From JBCDCY01 sp039180875 (GTDB lineage Bacteria; Pseudomonadota; Alphaproteobacteria; Rhodobacterales; Rhodobacteraceae), in contig JBCDCY010000007.1 of the NCBI GenBank assembly GCA_039180875.1, positions 62,001 through 126,000 on the forward strand: a stretch of DNA of 64,000 bases, given 5' to 3'. Position numbers and translations under genes: made by a program. Shown here one piece after another: positions 9,282-18,414 of this stretch (position 1 is its first letter; each line of letters starts with the position of its first letter). The notes below the pieces were generated by a model. The model did not search any database and was not told where the DNA came from. It was given only the letters and a program-made list of their open reading frames with translations.

Positions 9282-10187
9282 CTAACCCATCGCCGCCTCG
9301 ACCTCCACCCGGCGAGGCATCGGGCCGACGGCGCCGTAGCCTTGGGTGGAGAGGGCAGCGGCGACGTTAGCGTAGCGGGCGGCGTCGAAGGGATCGCGGC
9401 CGGCGGCGAGCTCGGCCAGGAAGGCGCCGTCGAACGTGTCGCCCGCACCGGTCGCATCCAGCGCGGTCACTGTGTGCGGGGGGAGATGGCGCCGCACCTC
9501 GGGGGTGGCGACCCGCGTGCCTTCGGCGCCTAGGGTGAGGGCCACGACCTCGACCCCAAGCTCGAGATAGAAGTCGAGGATCGCGTCAGGCTCCGCGCGC
9601 CCGGTCAGGGCCCGGGCATCGTCGAGGCCGGGCAAGGCGATCTGGCAGGACGAGACGGCCGCGTGGATCACCGCCCGGGCCCGGGCGAGCGGCCAGAGGG
9701 CGGGGCGGAGGTTGGTGTCGTAGGAGACGCGGACGCCCGCCGCCCGCGCCACCTCGATCGCGGCAAAGACGGTGTCGGCGGCGCTCGCCGAGATCCCTTG
9801 GCTGATGCCGGAGACGTGGAGGATGCGGGCCGATCGGATGGCGTCCACCGGCAGATCCTCGGGCCGCATCAGGCTCGCCGCCGATCCGGCGCGGCGGTAG
9901 CTGAAGACATGGCCATCGGGTCCATGATCGACGAAGTAGAGGCCGGTCGGCGCCGCCGGATCGCGGATGACGAGGTCGCTCGCCACCCCCTCCTCCCGCC
10001 ACATCGCCGTCAGCGCATCGCCGAAGCCATCGCGGCCGAGGCGGGTGATGTAGCCGACCTCGGCGCCCTGGCGCGCCGCCGCGACGGCGGTGTTGGAGGT
10101 GTCGCCGCCGAAGCCGCGGAGGTAGCGGCCATCGGGCTGGGCGTTCAGCTCCACCATGGCCTCACCGAGACAGAGGATGTCCGTCAT
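9282..10187 (-). CDS. kdgK: PfkB-family sugar kinase, likely 2-dehydro-3-deoxygluconokinase
   Basis: A 301-residue ribokinase-fold enzyme that probably phosphorylates 2-keto-3-deoxygluconate to KDPG with ATP. It begins MTDILCLGEAMVELN and has the early signature GGDTSNTAVAAARQG. The second PfkB signature DATGAGDTFDGAFL, near residue 247, provides the anion hole and the catalytic Asp. The N-terminal sequence resembles KdgK more than fructokinase or ribokinase, although PfkB specificity is hard to read from sequence. It is the last gene of a minus-strand run and starts 11 bp after selO ends, so it is probably co-transcribed with selO and the FGGY kinase. Confidence 0.82.
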   Translation of the reverse strand: MTDILCLGEAMVELNAQPDGRYLRGFGGDTSNTAVAAARQGAEVGYITRLGRDGFGDALTAMWREEGVASDLVIRDPAAPTGLYFVDHGPDGHVFSYRRAGSAASLMRPEDLPVDAIRSARILHVSGISQGISASAADTVFAAIEVARAAGVRVSYDTNLRPALWPLARARAVIHAAVSSCQIALPGLDDARALTGRAEPDAILDFYLELGVEVVALTLGAEGTRVATPEVRRHLPPHTVTALDATGAGDTFDGAFLAELAAGRDPFDAARYANVAAALSTQGYGAVGPMPRRVEVEAAMG

Positions 10188-10198
10188 GGCCCGCGCCC

Positions 10199-11683
10199 TC
10201 AGGTCCCGCAGAAGGTCTGGTGGACGACCTCGCTCGGCACAGGCTTTCGGGTGTAGCGGCTGTCCGCCGGCGGATCGGCGTAGGGGTCTGCAAGGACCGC
10301 CAGAAGCGCCTCGAACGGGGCGAGATCGCCGACGGTGGCCGCGGCGAGCGCCTCTTCAACCAGGTGGTTGCGCGGGATGACCGCGGGGTTCGCAGCCCGT
10401 TGCCGCTGCTGGCGCGTCTCCTCGGTCTGCTCCTCCTCCGCCAGGCGGGCGCGCCAGAGCTTCAGCCAGGCAGCGAGCGCCGCCGGATCCTCCGTCTCCG
10501 CCAGGATCTGCTGATCGGCCTCACCCGGGGCGTTCGGCAGATGGGCGAGGGCGCGGAAGGTGCGGGTAAAGTCCGCCAGCCCCTCCGCCATCGCCTTCAG
10601 CAGCCCGGCGGCGAGTGCTTCGTCGCCGTCGGCCGCCGTCGCCAGGCCGAGCTTGCGCCGCATCACGGCCAGATACGCCGCGGTGAAGCGGGCCGTGAAG
10701 CCGTCGATCGCGGCCTGCGTAGCCTCCGTCGCCTTCGCCCGATCCTCGTCGATCAGGGGGAGGAGCGCGGCGGCGAACTGCGCCAAGTTCCAATGCGCGA
10801 CCCGAGACTGGTTCGCGAAGGCGTAGCGACCGTACTGGTCGATCGAGCTGAAGACGGTGGCCGGGTGATAGGCGTCGAGGAAGGCGCAGGGGCCGTAGTC
10901 GATGGTCTCCCCCGCGATCGACATGTTGTCGGTGTTCATCACGCCGTGGATGAAGCCGATGCCCATCCATTGAGCGACCAGCCTGGCCTGGACATCGACC
11001 AGCCGCTCGATGAGCGCGAGGGCGGGGCGGTCGCTGTCCGCAAGATCGGGGTAGTGCCGCGCGATCACATGGTCGGTGAGCACCTGAAGTGCGGCGTGAT
11101 CCTCCCGCGCCGCGAAGAACTGGAAGGTGCCGACGCGGATGTGGCTCGCCGCAACCCGGGTGAGGACGGCGCCGGGCTGGGGCACCTCCCGGATCACCGC
11201 CTCGCCTGTCTTGACGGCGGCCAGCGAGCGGGTGGTGGGCACGCCAAGGGCCGCCATCGCCTCGCTGATGATGTACTCCCGCAGCACCGGGCCGAGCCCC
11301 GCGCGTCCGTCCCCCATGCGGGAAAACGGGGTGGGGCCGGAGCCCTTCAGCTGCAGATCGCGGCGCCGGCCCGCCCGATCGACGATCTCTCCAAGTAGGA
11401 TCGCCCGCCCGTCGCCCAGTTGCGGCACCCAGTTGCCGAACTGGTGCCCGGCATAGGCCATGGCGAGCGGCTCCGCCCCCGTCGGCAGGCGGTTGCCGGC
11501 GAGGATTTCTACCCCCTCCGGGCCTGCCAGGAAGGCGGGGTCGAGGCCGAGCTCCTCCGCCAAAGCTGCGTTCAGGCGCACCATCTCGGGCGCGGCCACC
11601 CTTGTCGGGTCGAGGCGCACGAAGAACCGCTCCGGCAAGCGGGCATAGCTGTTGTCGAAGGCAAAGGGGGCATCGACGGTCAT
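10199..11683 (-). CDS. selO: SelO/YdiU protein adenylyltransferase
   Basis: SelO is a pseudokinase-fold enzyme that transfers AMP to protein Ser, Thr or Tyr residues and is linked to redox stress. Conserved blocks include GHQFGNWVPQLGDGRA, LKGSGPTPFSRMGDGRA and HGVMNTDNMSI, which holds the metal-binding Asn and Asp. The protein ends FCGT, with a Cys where eukaryotic SelO has selenocysteine, so a C-terminal redox residue is kept. The 494-residue length is normal. An open extension exists upstream, but this ATG begins the conserved FDNSYARLPERFF block. Neighbours are two sugar kinases; a functional link is not evident. Confidence 0.93.
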   Translation of the reverse strand: MTVDAPFAFDNSYARLPERFFVRLDPTRVAAPEMVRLNAALAEELGLDPAFLAGPEGVEILAGNRLPTGAEPLAMAYAGHQFGNWVPQLGDGRAILLGEIVDRAGRRRDLQLKGSGPTPFSRMGDGRAGLGPVLREYIISEAMAALGVPTTRSLAAVKTGEAVIREVPQPGAVLTRVAASHIRVGTFQFFAAREDHAALQVLTDHVIARHYPDLADSDRPALALIERLVDVQARLVAQWMGIGFIHGVMNTDNMSIAGETIDYGPCAFLDAYHPATVFSSIDQYGRYAFANQSRVAHWNLAQFAAALLPLIDEDRAKATEATQAAIDGFTARFTAAYLAVMRRKLGLATAADGDEALAAGLLKAMAEGLADFTRTFRALAHLPNAPGEADQQILAETEDPAALAAWLKLWRARLAEEEQTEETRQQRQRAANPAVIPRNHLVEEALAAATVGDLAPFEALLAVLADPYADPPADSRYTRKPVPSEVVHQTFCGT

Positions 11684-11732
11684 GGCGCGCCTCGTGTCGA
11701 GAGGTCTTACATCAGCGCTCCCGCCGCTCGGG

Positions 11733-13229
11733 TCAACCGCCGGCGCGGCGCATATCGGCAAGCGCGTGGTAGAGCGCGCGGTAGCGCGGCAACAGCTCCT
11801 CATAAGCCGCGACGGCCTTGGGGTTCGGCGTCACCGTCTCGGCCGTGCGCACCATGGCGCCGACGGCCTCCTCGATGCTGGCATAGTGCCCGGCCCCGTG
11901 GGCCGCGAGGATGGCGCAGCCGAGGAGCGGCGCATCCGCCACCTCGGTCCGTTCGATCGGCGCACCAAGAGCATCGGCATGGATCTGCAGCCAGAGGGGG
12001 GAGTTGGTGGCGCCCCCCGCCACCACGATCCGCTCGGCCGAGAAGGCATCGCCAAAGGCATCGACGATCACCCGCGTGCCCATGGCGATCCCCTCCATGA
12101 TCGCGCGGAAGACATGCCCCTCGTCATGGGCGAGCGTCAGCCCGGTGATCGCCCCGCGAGAGGCTGCGTCGGTGTAGGGCGTGCGATTGCCCTGGAAGTG
12201 GTCGAGGACCATCAATCCATCCGCACCGATCGGGCGGTCGGCCGCCAGCGCGTTCAGCGTCTCGTAGTCGGTCTCCGCCGCGAAATGGCGCTTGAACCAG
12301 GCGATGATCGAGCCGGTGGAGGTCTGGCCGCCCTCGATGATCGACTTCCCTGGGTAGAGCGCATCCTTGTAGGTGCCCCAGAACCCCGCGGCATGGCGCG
12401 GCCCGCGCGCCACCCCAAGCTGCAGGTGGGAGGAGCCGGTGATCAGCGCCATCTCCCCCGGCTCGGTCACACCAAGACCGATCACCCCGATCAGCGCGTC
12501 CGCGCCCCCCTGCACCACCGGTGTGTCCGGTCGAAGGTCGAGATGCTCCGCCGCCGCCCCGGTCAGGCCGCCGACGATGCCGCCCGGGGGAATGAAGGGC
12601 TGCGGCCAACGCTCCGCCAGTTCCGCCAGATCAAGGGCGGCGAGCAGGCTGGTGGGCACGCCCCCATGGTCGGTCTGGTAGTGCCAGCGGATGACGGCGT
12701 TGTTGAGCGCCCCGGCCCAGCGCCCGGTGAGGCGGAGGTTGAGGTAGTCCTGATACTCGCCAACGCGCACGGCGCGAGCCCAGGCCTCCGGCCGATGGGT
12801 CTTGAGCCAGAGCGCCTTCGGCAGCATCCATTCGGCCGAGACCGGGCTTGCCCCGTCGCCGTTGACGCGGAGCGCGGGGTCACCGGTGGCGCCGACCCGC
12901 GCCGCCTCCTCCGCCGCACGGACGTCCATCCAGATGAGCGCAGGATGAACCGGCGCGTCGGCGGCATCCAGCGCGATGACGGAGCAGCAGGTGGTGTCGA
13001 CCGCGATCGCCGCGATGTCGGCCGGGGCGACGCCGGCTTTGGCGCGCGCCTCGCGCACCGCGCCGCCGAGGGCGCGCCACCAATCCTCCGGATCCTGCTC
13101 GGCCTGGGCGGGCTCGGGGAACCGCGTGGCATAGGCCACGGCGGCCGAGGCGACGGGATGTCCTGCGAGGTCGAAGATTGCGGCCCGAAGCGACTCGGTG
13201 CCGCCGTCCACGCCGATCACGTAGCTCAT
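11733..13229 (-). CDS. FGGY-family pentulose kinase (ribulokinase-like)
   Basis: A 498-residue carbohydrate kinase of the FGGY family, probably acting on D-ribulose or a related ketopentose. The N-terminal ATPase fold starts MSYVIGVDGGTESLRAAIFDL, followed by AVDTTCCSVIALD and PALIWMDVRA. The C-terminal half has VVAGGATNSPLWLQIHADALG, the second phosphate-binding segment. The DVRAAEEAARV and WMLPKALWLK segments fit the ribulokinase/ribitol kinase branch rather than glycerol kinase or xylulokinase. It lies 22 bp downstream of a VOC gene and 49 bp upstream of selO, all on the same strand. Exact substrate is inferred only. Confidence 0.85.
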   Translation of the reverse strand: MSYVIGVDGGTESLRAAIFDLAGHPVASAAVAYATRFPEPAQAEQDPEDWWRALGGAVREARAKAGVAPADIAAIAVDTTCCSVIALDAADAPVHPALIWMDVRAAEEAARVGATGDPALRVNGDGASPVSAEWMLPKALWLKTHRPEAWARAVRVGEYQDYLNLRLTGRWAGALNNAVIRWHYQTDHGGVPTSLLAALDLAELAERWPQPFIPPGGIVGGLTGAAAEHLDLRPDTPVVQGGADALIGVIGLGVTEPGEMALITGSSHLQLGVARGPRHAAGFWGTYKDALYPGKSIIEGGQTSTGSIIAWFKRHFAAETDYETLNALAADRPIGADGLMVLDHFQGNRTPYTDAASRGAITGLTLAHDEGHVFRAIMEGIAMGTRVIVDAFGDAFSAERIVVAGGATNSPLWLQIHADALGAPIERTEVADAPLLGCAILAAHGAGHYASIEEAVGAMVRTAETVTPNPKAVAAYEELLPRYRALYHALADMRRAGG

Positions 13230-13251
13230 GGCGCGCGACGATCCGGCACGC

Positions 13252-13638
13252 TCAGGCGCCTTCCGCCGGTGTCATCACGCCGAAGATCGCACCTGTCGCA
13301 TCCATCACCATGGCGACACGGCCGGCCTCGGGCACATCGAAGGGTGCGCGCAGCACCTTGCCGCCAGCCGCCGTGATCTCCGCCACCGACTTGTCGGCAT
13401 CGTCGACGGCGAAATAGGTGACCCATTGGTCGGCCACCCCCTCGAACTCCGGCCCCTCCATGGCGAAGATGCCGGCCACCATCTCCTCCCCCCGCATCAC
13501 CAGGCGGTAGGGTTGGCCGCCGCCCATGTCGACCTCTTGGACCTGCCAGCCGAGCACCTGGGTGCAGAAGGCCGCCGCCTTCGCCGGCTCATGGCTGTTG
13601 AGCTCGGTCCAATGGATCTCTCCATGCGCATTGCCCAT
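13252..13638 (-). CDS. VOC-family protein
   Basis: A 128-residue glyoxalase-fold protein that begins MGNAHGEIHWTELNSHEPAK and continues with AFCTQVLGWQVQEVDM. The repeated half includes WVTYFAVDDADKSVAEITAAGG and ends GAIFGVMTP. This is the two-module form often annotated as a glyoxalase/bleomycin resistance-like protein; its substrate is unknown. The ATG was chosen over an upstream in-frame start because a strong GGAGGAGGT ribosome site lies just before it and the conserved domain starts there. It sits between aspS and the FGGY kinase in a compact minus-strand run. Confidence 0.85.
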   Translation of the reverse strand: MGNAHGEIHWTELNSHEPAKAAAFCTQVLGWQVQEVDMGGGQPYRLVMRGEEMVAGIFAMEGPEFEGVADQWVTYFAVDDADKSVAEITAAGGKVLRAPFDVPEAGRVAMVMDATGAIFGVMTPAEGA

Positions 13639-13705
13639 CGCCACCTCCTCCCTGCGATCTGCGCAGGCACTATAGCGCGTCGGCGCCGCCACGCACCTCT
13701 GCGGC

Positions 13706-15676
13706 TCAGTCCTGGGGGATGACGCGGAGGCCAAGCTCGCGGAGTTGGGCGTTGGTGGCCTCGGACGGGGCGCCCATCATCAGGTCTTCGGCCCGCTGGT
13801 TCATCGGGAACATGATGACCTCGCGCAGGTTGTCGACGTCGGCGAGCAGCATGACGATCCGGTCGATGCCCGGGGCGATGCCGCCGTGGGGCGGCGCGCC
13901 GTAGCGGAAGGCGTTGATCATGCCGCCGAAATTGGCATCGACGAAGGCGCGGTCCTTACCGACGATCTCGAAGGCTTTGTACATGATCTCGGGCTTGTGG
14001 TTCCGGATCGCGCCGGAGGAGAGCTCCACCCCGTTGCAGACGATGTCGTACTGGTAGCCGAGAATGGCGAGCGGGTCGTCGCCCTCCAACGCCGCGAGCC
14101 CGCCCTGGGGCATGGAGAACGGGTTGTGGGAGAAATCGAGCTCCCCCGTCTCCTCGTCCTGCTCGTACATCGGGAAATCGACGATCCAGCAGAAGTCAAA
14201 GCGGTCCTTGGTGGTGAGCTCAAGCTCCTCGCCGATCACGTTCCGGGCCCGCCCCGCCACATCGACGAAGGAGGCAGGACGACCGCCGAGGAAGAAGGCC
14301 GCGTCGCCGGCCTTGAGGCCGAGCTGCTTGCGAAGCTCCTCAGTTCGCTCCGGTCCGATGTTCTTGGCGAGGGGGCCAGCCGGTTCGTGATCCCCAAAGT
14401 GTGCATCCAAAAGTAGCCGTGCCCGATCGACTTCATTTGCACTAATCGCATCAGCAACCTGCTGGGCAATTCGTTCTCGCTGACGGTCTTCCCAACCCTC
14501 TTGTAGCAGCGCTGTAGCTGCGCTTTTGGGCTTTCCGGTCAGGACTGATCTCATCGTCTCGCGAAACTGCCGCTCTTTTTCCTCAGCACCCCGCTCCCGC
14601 CAGAAGATGTAGCCCATCCCTGGCAGCCCCTCCTTCTGCGCCCACGAGTTCATGCGGTCGCAAAAGGCGCGGGAGCCGCCGCCCGGGGCCGGGATAGCGC
14701 GGATCTCGGTGCCCTCCTCCTCCAGCAGCGAGGCGAAGATCTTGAAGCCGGAACCGGCGAAGTGCTCGGAGACGATCTGCATCTCGATGGGGTTGCGGAG
14801 ATCCGGCTTGTCGCTGCCGTATTTCAGCATCGCCTCGGCGTAGGGGATGCGGGGGAAGTCCTGCGTCACCGGCCGGTCGCCGCTGAATTCCTCGAAGACG
14901 CCGCGCATCACCGGCTCGATCGCCTGGAACACATCCTCCTGCTCGACGAAGCTCATCTCCATGTCGAGCTGGTAGAACTCGCCGGGGGAGCGGTCGGCGC
15001 GCGGGTCCTCGTCGCGGAAGCACGGGGCGATCTGGAAGTAGCGGTCGAAGCCCGCGACCATGCAGAGCTGCTTGAACTGCTGGGGCGCCTGCGGCAGCGC
15101 GTAGAACTTCCCCGGATGCAGGCGCGAGGGCACCAGGAAGTCGCGGGCCCCCTCGGGGCTCGAGGCGGTGAGGATCGGCGTCTGATACTCGGTGAACCCC
15201 TGCTCCACCATGCGCCGGCGGATCGACGCGATGACCTGGCTGCGGAGCACGATCGCCTCGTGCAGGCGCTCGCGGCGGAGGTCGAGGAAGCGGTAGGTGA
15301 GGCGCGTCTCCTCCGGGTACTCCTGGTCGCCGAAGACCGGGAGTGGCAGTTCGTCGGCCTCGCTCAGCACTTCGAGCTCGCGGATGAAGACCTCGATCTC
15401 TCCCGTCGGGATCTTGTCGTTGACGAGCGACGCATCGCGGGCCTTCACCACGCCGTCGATGCGGATCACCCACTCCGACCGCACCCCCTCGGCCGCTGCG
15501 AAGGCCGGGCTGTCGGGGTCGGCCAGCACCTGGGTGATGCCGTAATGGTCGCGCAGGTCGATGAAGATCACGCCGCCATGGTCGCGCACCCGATGCACCC
15601 AGCCGGAGAGGCGAACGGTCTCCCCCACATGCGCGCTGTTGAGCGCCGCGCAGGTATGGCTGCGGTAGGCGTGCAT
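13706..15676 (-). CDS. aspS: Aspartyl-tRNA synthetase with an extra internal segment
   Basis: AspRS attaches aspartate to tRNA. The OB-fold anticodon domain starts MHAYRSHTCAALNSAHVGET. Class II motif 2 (PCFRDEDPRADRSPGEFYQLD) is near residue 220, and motif 3 (GIAPGIDRIVMLL) is near the C-terminus. The protein has 656 residues against about 590 for the family. The excess is one block between IFWRE and AGPLAKNIGPERT in the GAD region, where family members usually have only a few residues. Both flanks stay in frame and all catalytic motifs are intact, so the enzyme is probably active. The inserted DNA has about 55% GC by hand count against roughly two-thirds around it. Confidence 0.95.
   Translation of the reverse strand: MHAYRSHTCAALNSAHVGETVRLSGWVHRVRDHGGVIFIDLRDHYGITQVLADPDSPAFAAAEGVRSEWVIRIDGVVKARDASLVNDKIPTGEIEVFIRELEVLSEADELPLPVFGDQEYPEETRLTYRFLDLRRERLHEAIVLRSQVIASIRRRMVEQGFTEYQTPILTASSPEGARDFLVPSRLHPGKFYALPQAPQQFKQLCMVAGFDRYFQIAPCFRDEDPRADRSPGEFYQLDMEMSFVEQEDVFQAIEPVMRGVFEEFSGDRPVTQDFPRIPYAEAMLKYGSDKPDLRNPIEMQIVSEHFAGSGFKIFASLLEEEGTEIRAIPAPGGGSRAFCDRMNSWAQKEGLPGMGYIFWRERGAEEKERQFRETMRSVLTGKPKSAATALLQEGWEDRQRERIAQQVADAISANEVDRARLLLDAHFGDHEPAGPLAKNIGPERTEELRKQLGLKAGDAAFFLGGRPASFVDVAGRARNVIGEELELTTKDRFDFCWIVDFPMYEQDEETGELDFSHNPFSMPQGGLAALEGDDPLAILGYQYDIVCNGVELSSGAIRNHKPEIMYKAFEIVGKDRAFVDANFGGMINAFRYGAPPHGGIAPGIDRIVMLLADVDNLREVIMFPMNQRAEDLMMGAPSEATNAQLRELGLRVIPQD
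14384..14593 (-). other. In-frame low-GC insertion within aspS
   Basis: About 210 bp (70 codons) of DNA inside aspS encodes RGAEEKERQFRETMRSVLTG and continues, rich in Arg, Glu, Gln and Ala, to DAHFGDHE. Residues before and after it join the normal AspRS sequence. My hand count gives 115 G or C in 210, near 55%, well below the flanks. The predicted segment is helix-prone and has no cysteines. It resembles in behaviour the palindromic elements that insert in frame into rickettsial genes, but I see no convincing long inverted repeat and no second copy here. A lineage-specific domain insertion is the alternative. Confidence 0.7.
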
Positions 15677-15763
15677 CCTGTCGTCTCCTGACTGCTGCGA
15701 ACGGCGATCGGCCGCGCCGATAGGCGCAGTCCTGCCGCCGGTGTCAAGCCTTGCGGCGGACGA

Positions 15764-16339
15764 TCAGCCGGCGGCGATCGTCGGCCCGGGCGGCCCGAAA
15801 AGCTCGGGGTTCTGCTGCTGCAGGTCGAGGAGGCGGTCGATGAAGGCCTGGATGTTGTCCCGCACCCCGCGCTCCAACGCCCGGCGGGAGAAGCGATCGG
15901 GCGTGAGCGCGCCCACGGTGGGCGCGCGATAAGGCGTCTCGATCGTCTCCTGGAAGATCGGCACGCCTGCCTTGGTGCTCAGCCGGTACTCGGCCCGCAC
16001 GGTGCCGAGCGGTTCGGAAAACGGCGCCTGGCCGGTCGAGAGGACATCGACGTCGACCCGGATCTCGGAGCGGTTGAGATCCTGCATGCCATAGGCGGCG
16101 AGCGATTGCTCGAGCGCTGCGATCACAGACTTGTTGTTGAGCTGGGGCCTGACCTGGGAGAACGACTGCTCCGCCGCGTTCACCACGTCGCCCACGAAGA
16201 TCCGGTTGGCCAGCGGCGTGCCGATCGGCACCTCCACCACCGTCTCATCCGCCACGATCATCTCGGGCAATTGCGGATTGACGGCGCAGGCCGCCGTGCT
16301 GGCAAGCGCCAGAATGCCCAGGGCCGCACTGATCCTCAT
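15764..16339 (-). CDS. Putative lipoprotein, function unknown
   Basis: I do not recognise a named family. The 191-residue product begins MRISAALGILALASTAACAV, a short signal with a lipobox-like TAAC, so it is likely lipid-anchored facing the periplasm or outer membrane. The rest has no membrane segment; it alternates short hydrophobic strands and helices and ends with RALERGVRDNIQAFIDRLLD and a Gly/Pro tail. The ATG chosen has a GGAAGG site 7-8 bases upstream; an in-frame start seven codons earlier lacks one. It lies between HU and aspS on the same strand, with 87 bp to aspS. Confidence 0.7.
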   Translation of the reverse strand: MRISAALGILALASTAACAVNPQLPEMIVADETVVEVPIGTPLANRIFVGDVVNAAEQSFSQVRPQLNNKSVIAALEQSLAAYGMQDLNRSEIRVDVDVLSTGQAPFSEPLGTVRAEYRLSTKAGVPIFQETIETPYRAPTVGALTPDRFSRRALERGVRDNIQAFIDRLLDLQQQNPELFGPPGPTIAAG

Positions 16340-16449
16340 CTGCCGAACCTTCCGCTGCAAACGCTGGCGACACTCTGCCAGCCATGCAGGGTCTCGACAA
16401 TGGTTGCAGGGGTTTAGGCGGCGAACTTCCGGCGTTGCTTTGGCAAGTG

Positions 16450-16487
16450 TGGCCTCCGGCGCACGCTCCTGAATGCAGCGGAGGCCA
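16450..16487. terminator. Inverted repeat downstream of the HU gene
   Basis: TGGCCTCCG and CGGAGGCCA form a perfect 9-bp stem around a 20-nt loop, just beyond the HU stop codon. No T-run follows, so termination is only a possibility. Confidence 0.4.
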
Positions 16488-16500
16488 AGGGGATGCGGTG

Positions 16501-16791
16501 CTAGGAGTTCACCACGTCCTTCAACGCCTTGGCGATGGTGACTTTGACGACTTTGTCGGCTGGCTTGCGCAACTGCTCACCGGTCGCGGGGTTGCGCACC
16601 ATGCGCTCCGGCCGCTCGCGCAGCGCGAACTTGCCGATCTGGGGGATGGTGACGGCGCCGCCGGAGGCGACCTCGCCCGAGATGATCTTGGTAACGGCAT
16701 CCAGCGCGCGGCTGGCCGTGGCCTTGTCGCTGCCCATCTCGTTAGCCATGGCTCCGACGAGCTCTGTTTTGGTCATAGGCTTTTTGGACAT
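16501..16791 (-). CDS. HU-family DNA-binding protein
   Basis: A 96-residue nucleoid protein of the HU/IHF family that bends DNA as a dimer. The N-terminal dimerisation helices are TKTELVGAMANEM and RALDAVTKIISGEV. The core strand has VTIPQIGKFALRERPERM, and the DNA-inserting arm has RNPATGEQL, the family signature. The arm lacks the Gly of the usual GRNP, having MVRNP. The start has a strong GGGAGGT ribosome site nine bases upstream; the frame is open further upstream but without family sequence. The gene stands alone, with a hairpin downstream. Confidence 0.93.
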   Translation of the reverse strand: MSKKPMTKTELVGAMANEMGSDKATASRALDAVTKIISGEVASGGAVTIPQIGKFALRERPERMVRNPATGEQLRKPADKVVKVTIAKALKDVVNS

Positions 16792-16920
16792 GTTAAATTT
16801 ACCTCCCTGTCCTTCGTGTGAATCGGTCTTGGCCAGAAGCTGAGCGACAATCAAGCCGAAGATGTGCCAAATCACAACGCATTACGCGCCCTCAGGCGAT
16901 TTCGCGCGGAAAGCGTGACC

Positions 16921-18414
16921 TCAAACAAACGCCGTCTCCTCGAAGGAGCGGAGCTTGCGGGAGTGCAGGCGTTCGAGCGGCATGCCGCGCAGCGCCTGCA
17001 TCGCCCGGATGCCGATCTCCAGGTGCTGGGCGACCTGACGCTTGTAGAAGGCGGTGGCCATGCCCGGCAGCTTCAGCTCGCCATGCAGCGGCTTGTCGGA
17101 GACGCAGAGCAGCGTGCCGTAGGGCACCCGGAAGCGAAAGCCGTTGGCGGCGATCGTCGCGCTCTCCATATCGAGGGCGATGGCGCGGGATTGGCTGAGG
17201 CGCTGCACCGGGCCCGCCTGATCCCGCAGCTCCCAATTGCGGTTGTCGATGGTGGCCACGGTGCCGGTGCGCATGATGCGCTTCAGCTCGTAGCCCGACA
17301 GCCCCGTGACCTCCGCCACCGCCTGCTCCAGCGCCACCTGGATCTCAGCCAGCGCCGGGATCGGCACCCAAACCGGCAGATCGTCGTCAAGGACGTGATC
17401 CTCCCGCAGGTAGGCGTGGGCCAGCACATAATCGCCGAGGGACTGGGAATGGCGCAGCCCCGCACAATGGCCGAGCATCAGCCAGGCATGGGGGCGCAGC
17501 ACGGCGATATGGTCGGTGATCGTCTTCGCATTCGACGGCCCGACGCCGATATTGACCATCGACAGGCCGGAGCCGTCGGGGCGCGTCAGGTGATAGGCCG
17601 GCATCTGCGGCAGGCGGTCGGGGCGGCGCCCCTCCGTCCCGTCCCGGGTCGTGATCACGTTGCCGGGCTCGACCAGGCTGGCATAGGTGCCGTCACCCTC
17701 CTGCAGCTCCTGGCGGGCGAAGGCCAGGAACTCGTCGATGTAGAACTGGTAGTTGGTGAAGAGCACGTAGTTCTGGAAATGATCCGCCCGGGTGGCGGTG
17801 TAGTGCGCCAGGCGCTGCAGCGAATAGTCGATGCGCTGGGCCGTGAAGGGGGCGAGCGGGCGCGCGCCGTCGGGGCCGAGCACGCCGACGCCGTTCACGA
17901 TCCGGTCGTCGGTCGAGGTAAGATCCGGCACGTCGAACAGATCGCGCAGCGGACGCTCCAGCGTCTGGGTCACTTCGCCGTCGACATGGGCCTCGTCGCC
18001 CATGGCGAAATGCACCGGGATCGGCGTGGTGGAGGTCGCGATCTCCACCGGCACGTGATGGTTTTCCAGCAGCAGGCCGATCTGCTGGCGGAGGTAGTTG
18101 GCGAACAGATCCGGCCGGGTGAGCGTGGTGGTGTAGATCCCCGGCTCGGACACATGGCCATAGGCGAGGCGGGTGTCGACGGGGGAGTAGGTGGCGACCG
18201 ACAGGGTGATCTGGGGATAGAAGGCGCGGTAGCGGGCGTTGCCCGCGCCGCTCTGCATAACGGCCTGGAAGCGGTCGCGCAGGAAGCCGACGCCCGCGTC
18301 GTAGCGCTGCTTGATCTCGGCGACCGCAGCGTCGGCCGAGGTGAGGCTGACCGGCGCCGGCGTCTCCGGCGCTTCGATGGCGAGCTCGGCGGCGGCGGGT
18401 CGGCGCATGCTCAT
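16921..18414 (-). CDS. amn: AMP nucleosidase
   Basis: Amn splits AMP into adenine and ribose 5-phosphate. The 497-residue protein has the N-terminal AMP nucleosidase domain (YDAGVGFLRDRFQAVM, YFRPQITLSV-like ARYRAFYPQITLSVATYSPVD) and the C-terminal phosphorylase-like domain with NIGVGPSNAKTITDHIAVLRP, GHCAGLRHSQSLGDYVLAHAYLR and MESATIAANGFRFRVPYGTLLC. Length matches the family. Its ATG overlaps the adenine deaminase stop by four bases (ATGA), so the two are translationally coupled. Together they would turn AMP into hypoxanthine, ammonia and ribose 5-phosphate. A second ATG two codons later is an alternative start. Confidence 0.93.
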   Translation of the reverse strand: MSMRRPAAAELAIEAPETPAPVSLTSADAAVAEIKQRYDAGVGFLRDRFQAVMQSGAGNARYRAFYPQITLSVATYSPVDTRLAYGHVSEPGIYTTTLTRPDLFANYLRQQIGLLLENHHVPVEIATSTTPIPVHFAMGDEAHVDGEVTQTLERPLRDLFDVPDLTSTDDRIVNGVGVLGPDGARPLAPFTAQRIDYSLQRLAHYTATRADHFQNYVLFTNYQFYIDEFLAFARQELQEGDGTYASLVEPGNVITTRDGTEGRRPDRLPQMPAYHLTRPDGSGLSMVNIGVGPSNAKTITDHIAVLRPHAWLMLGHCAGLRHSQSLGDYVLAHAYLREDHVLDDDLPVWVPIPALAEIQVALEQAVAEVTGLSGYELKRIMRTGTVATIDNRNWELRDQAGPVQRLSQSRAIALDMESATIAANGFRFRVPYGTLLCVSDKPLHGELKLPGMATAFYKRQVAQHLEIGIRAMQALRGMPLERLHSRKLRSFEETAFV

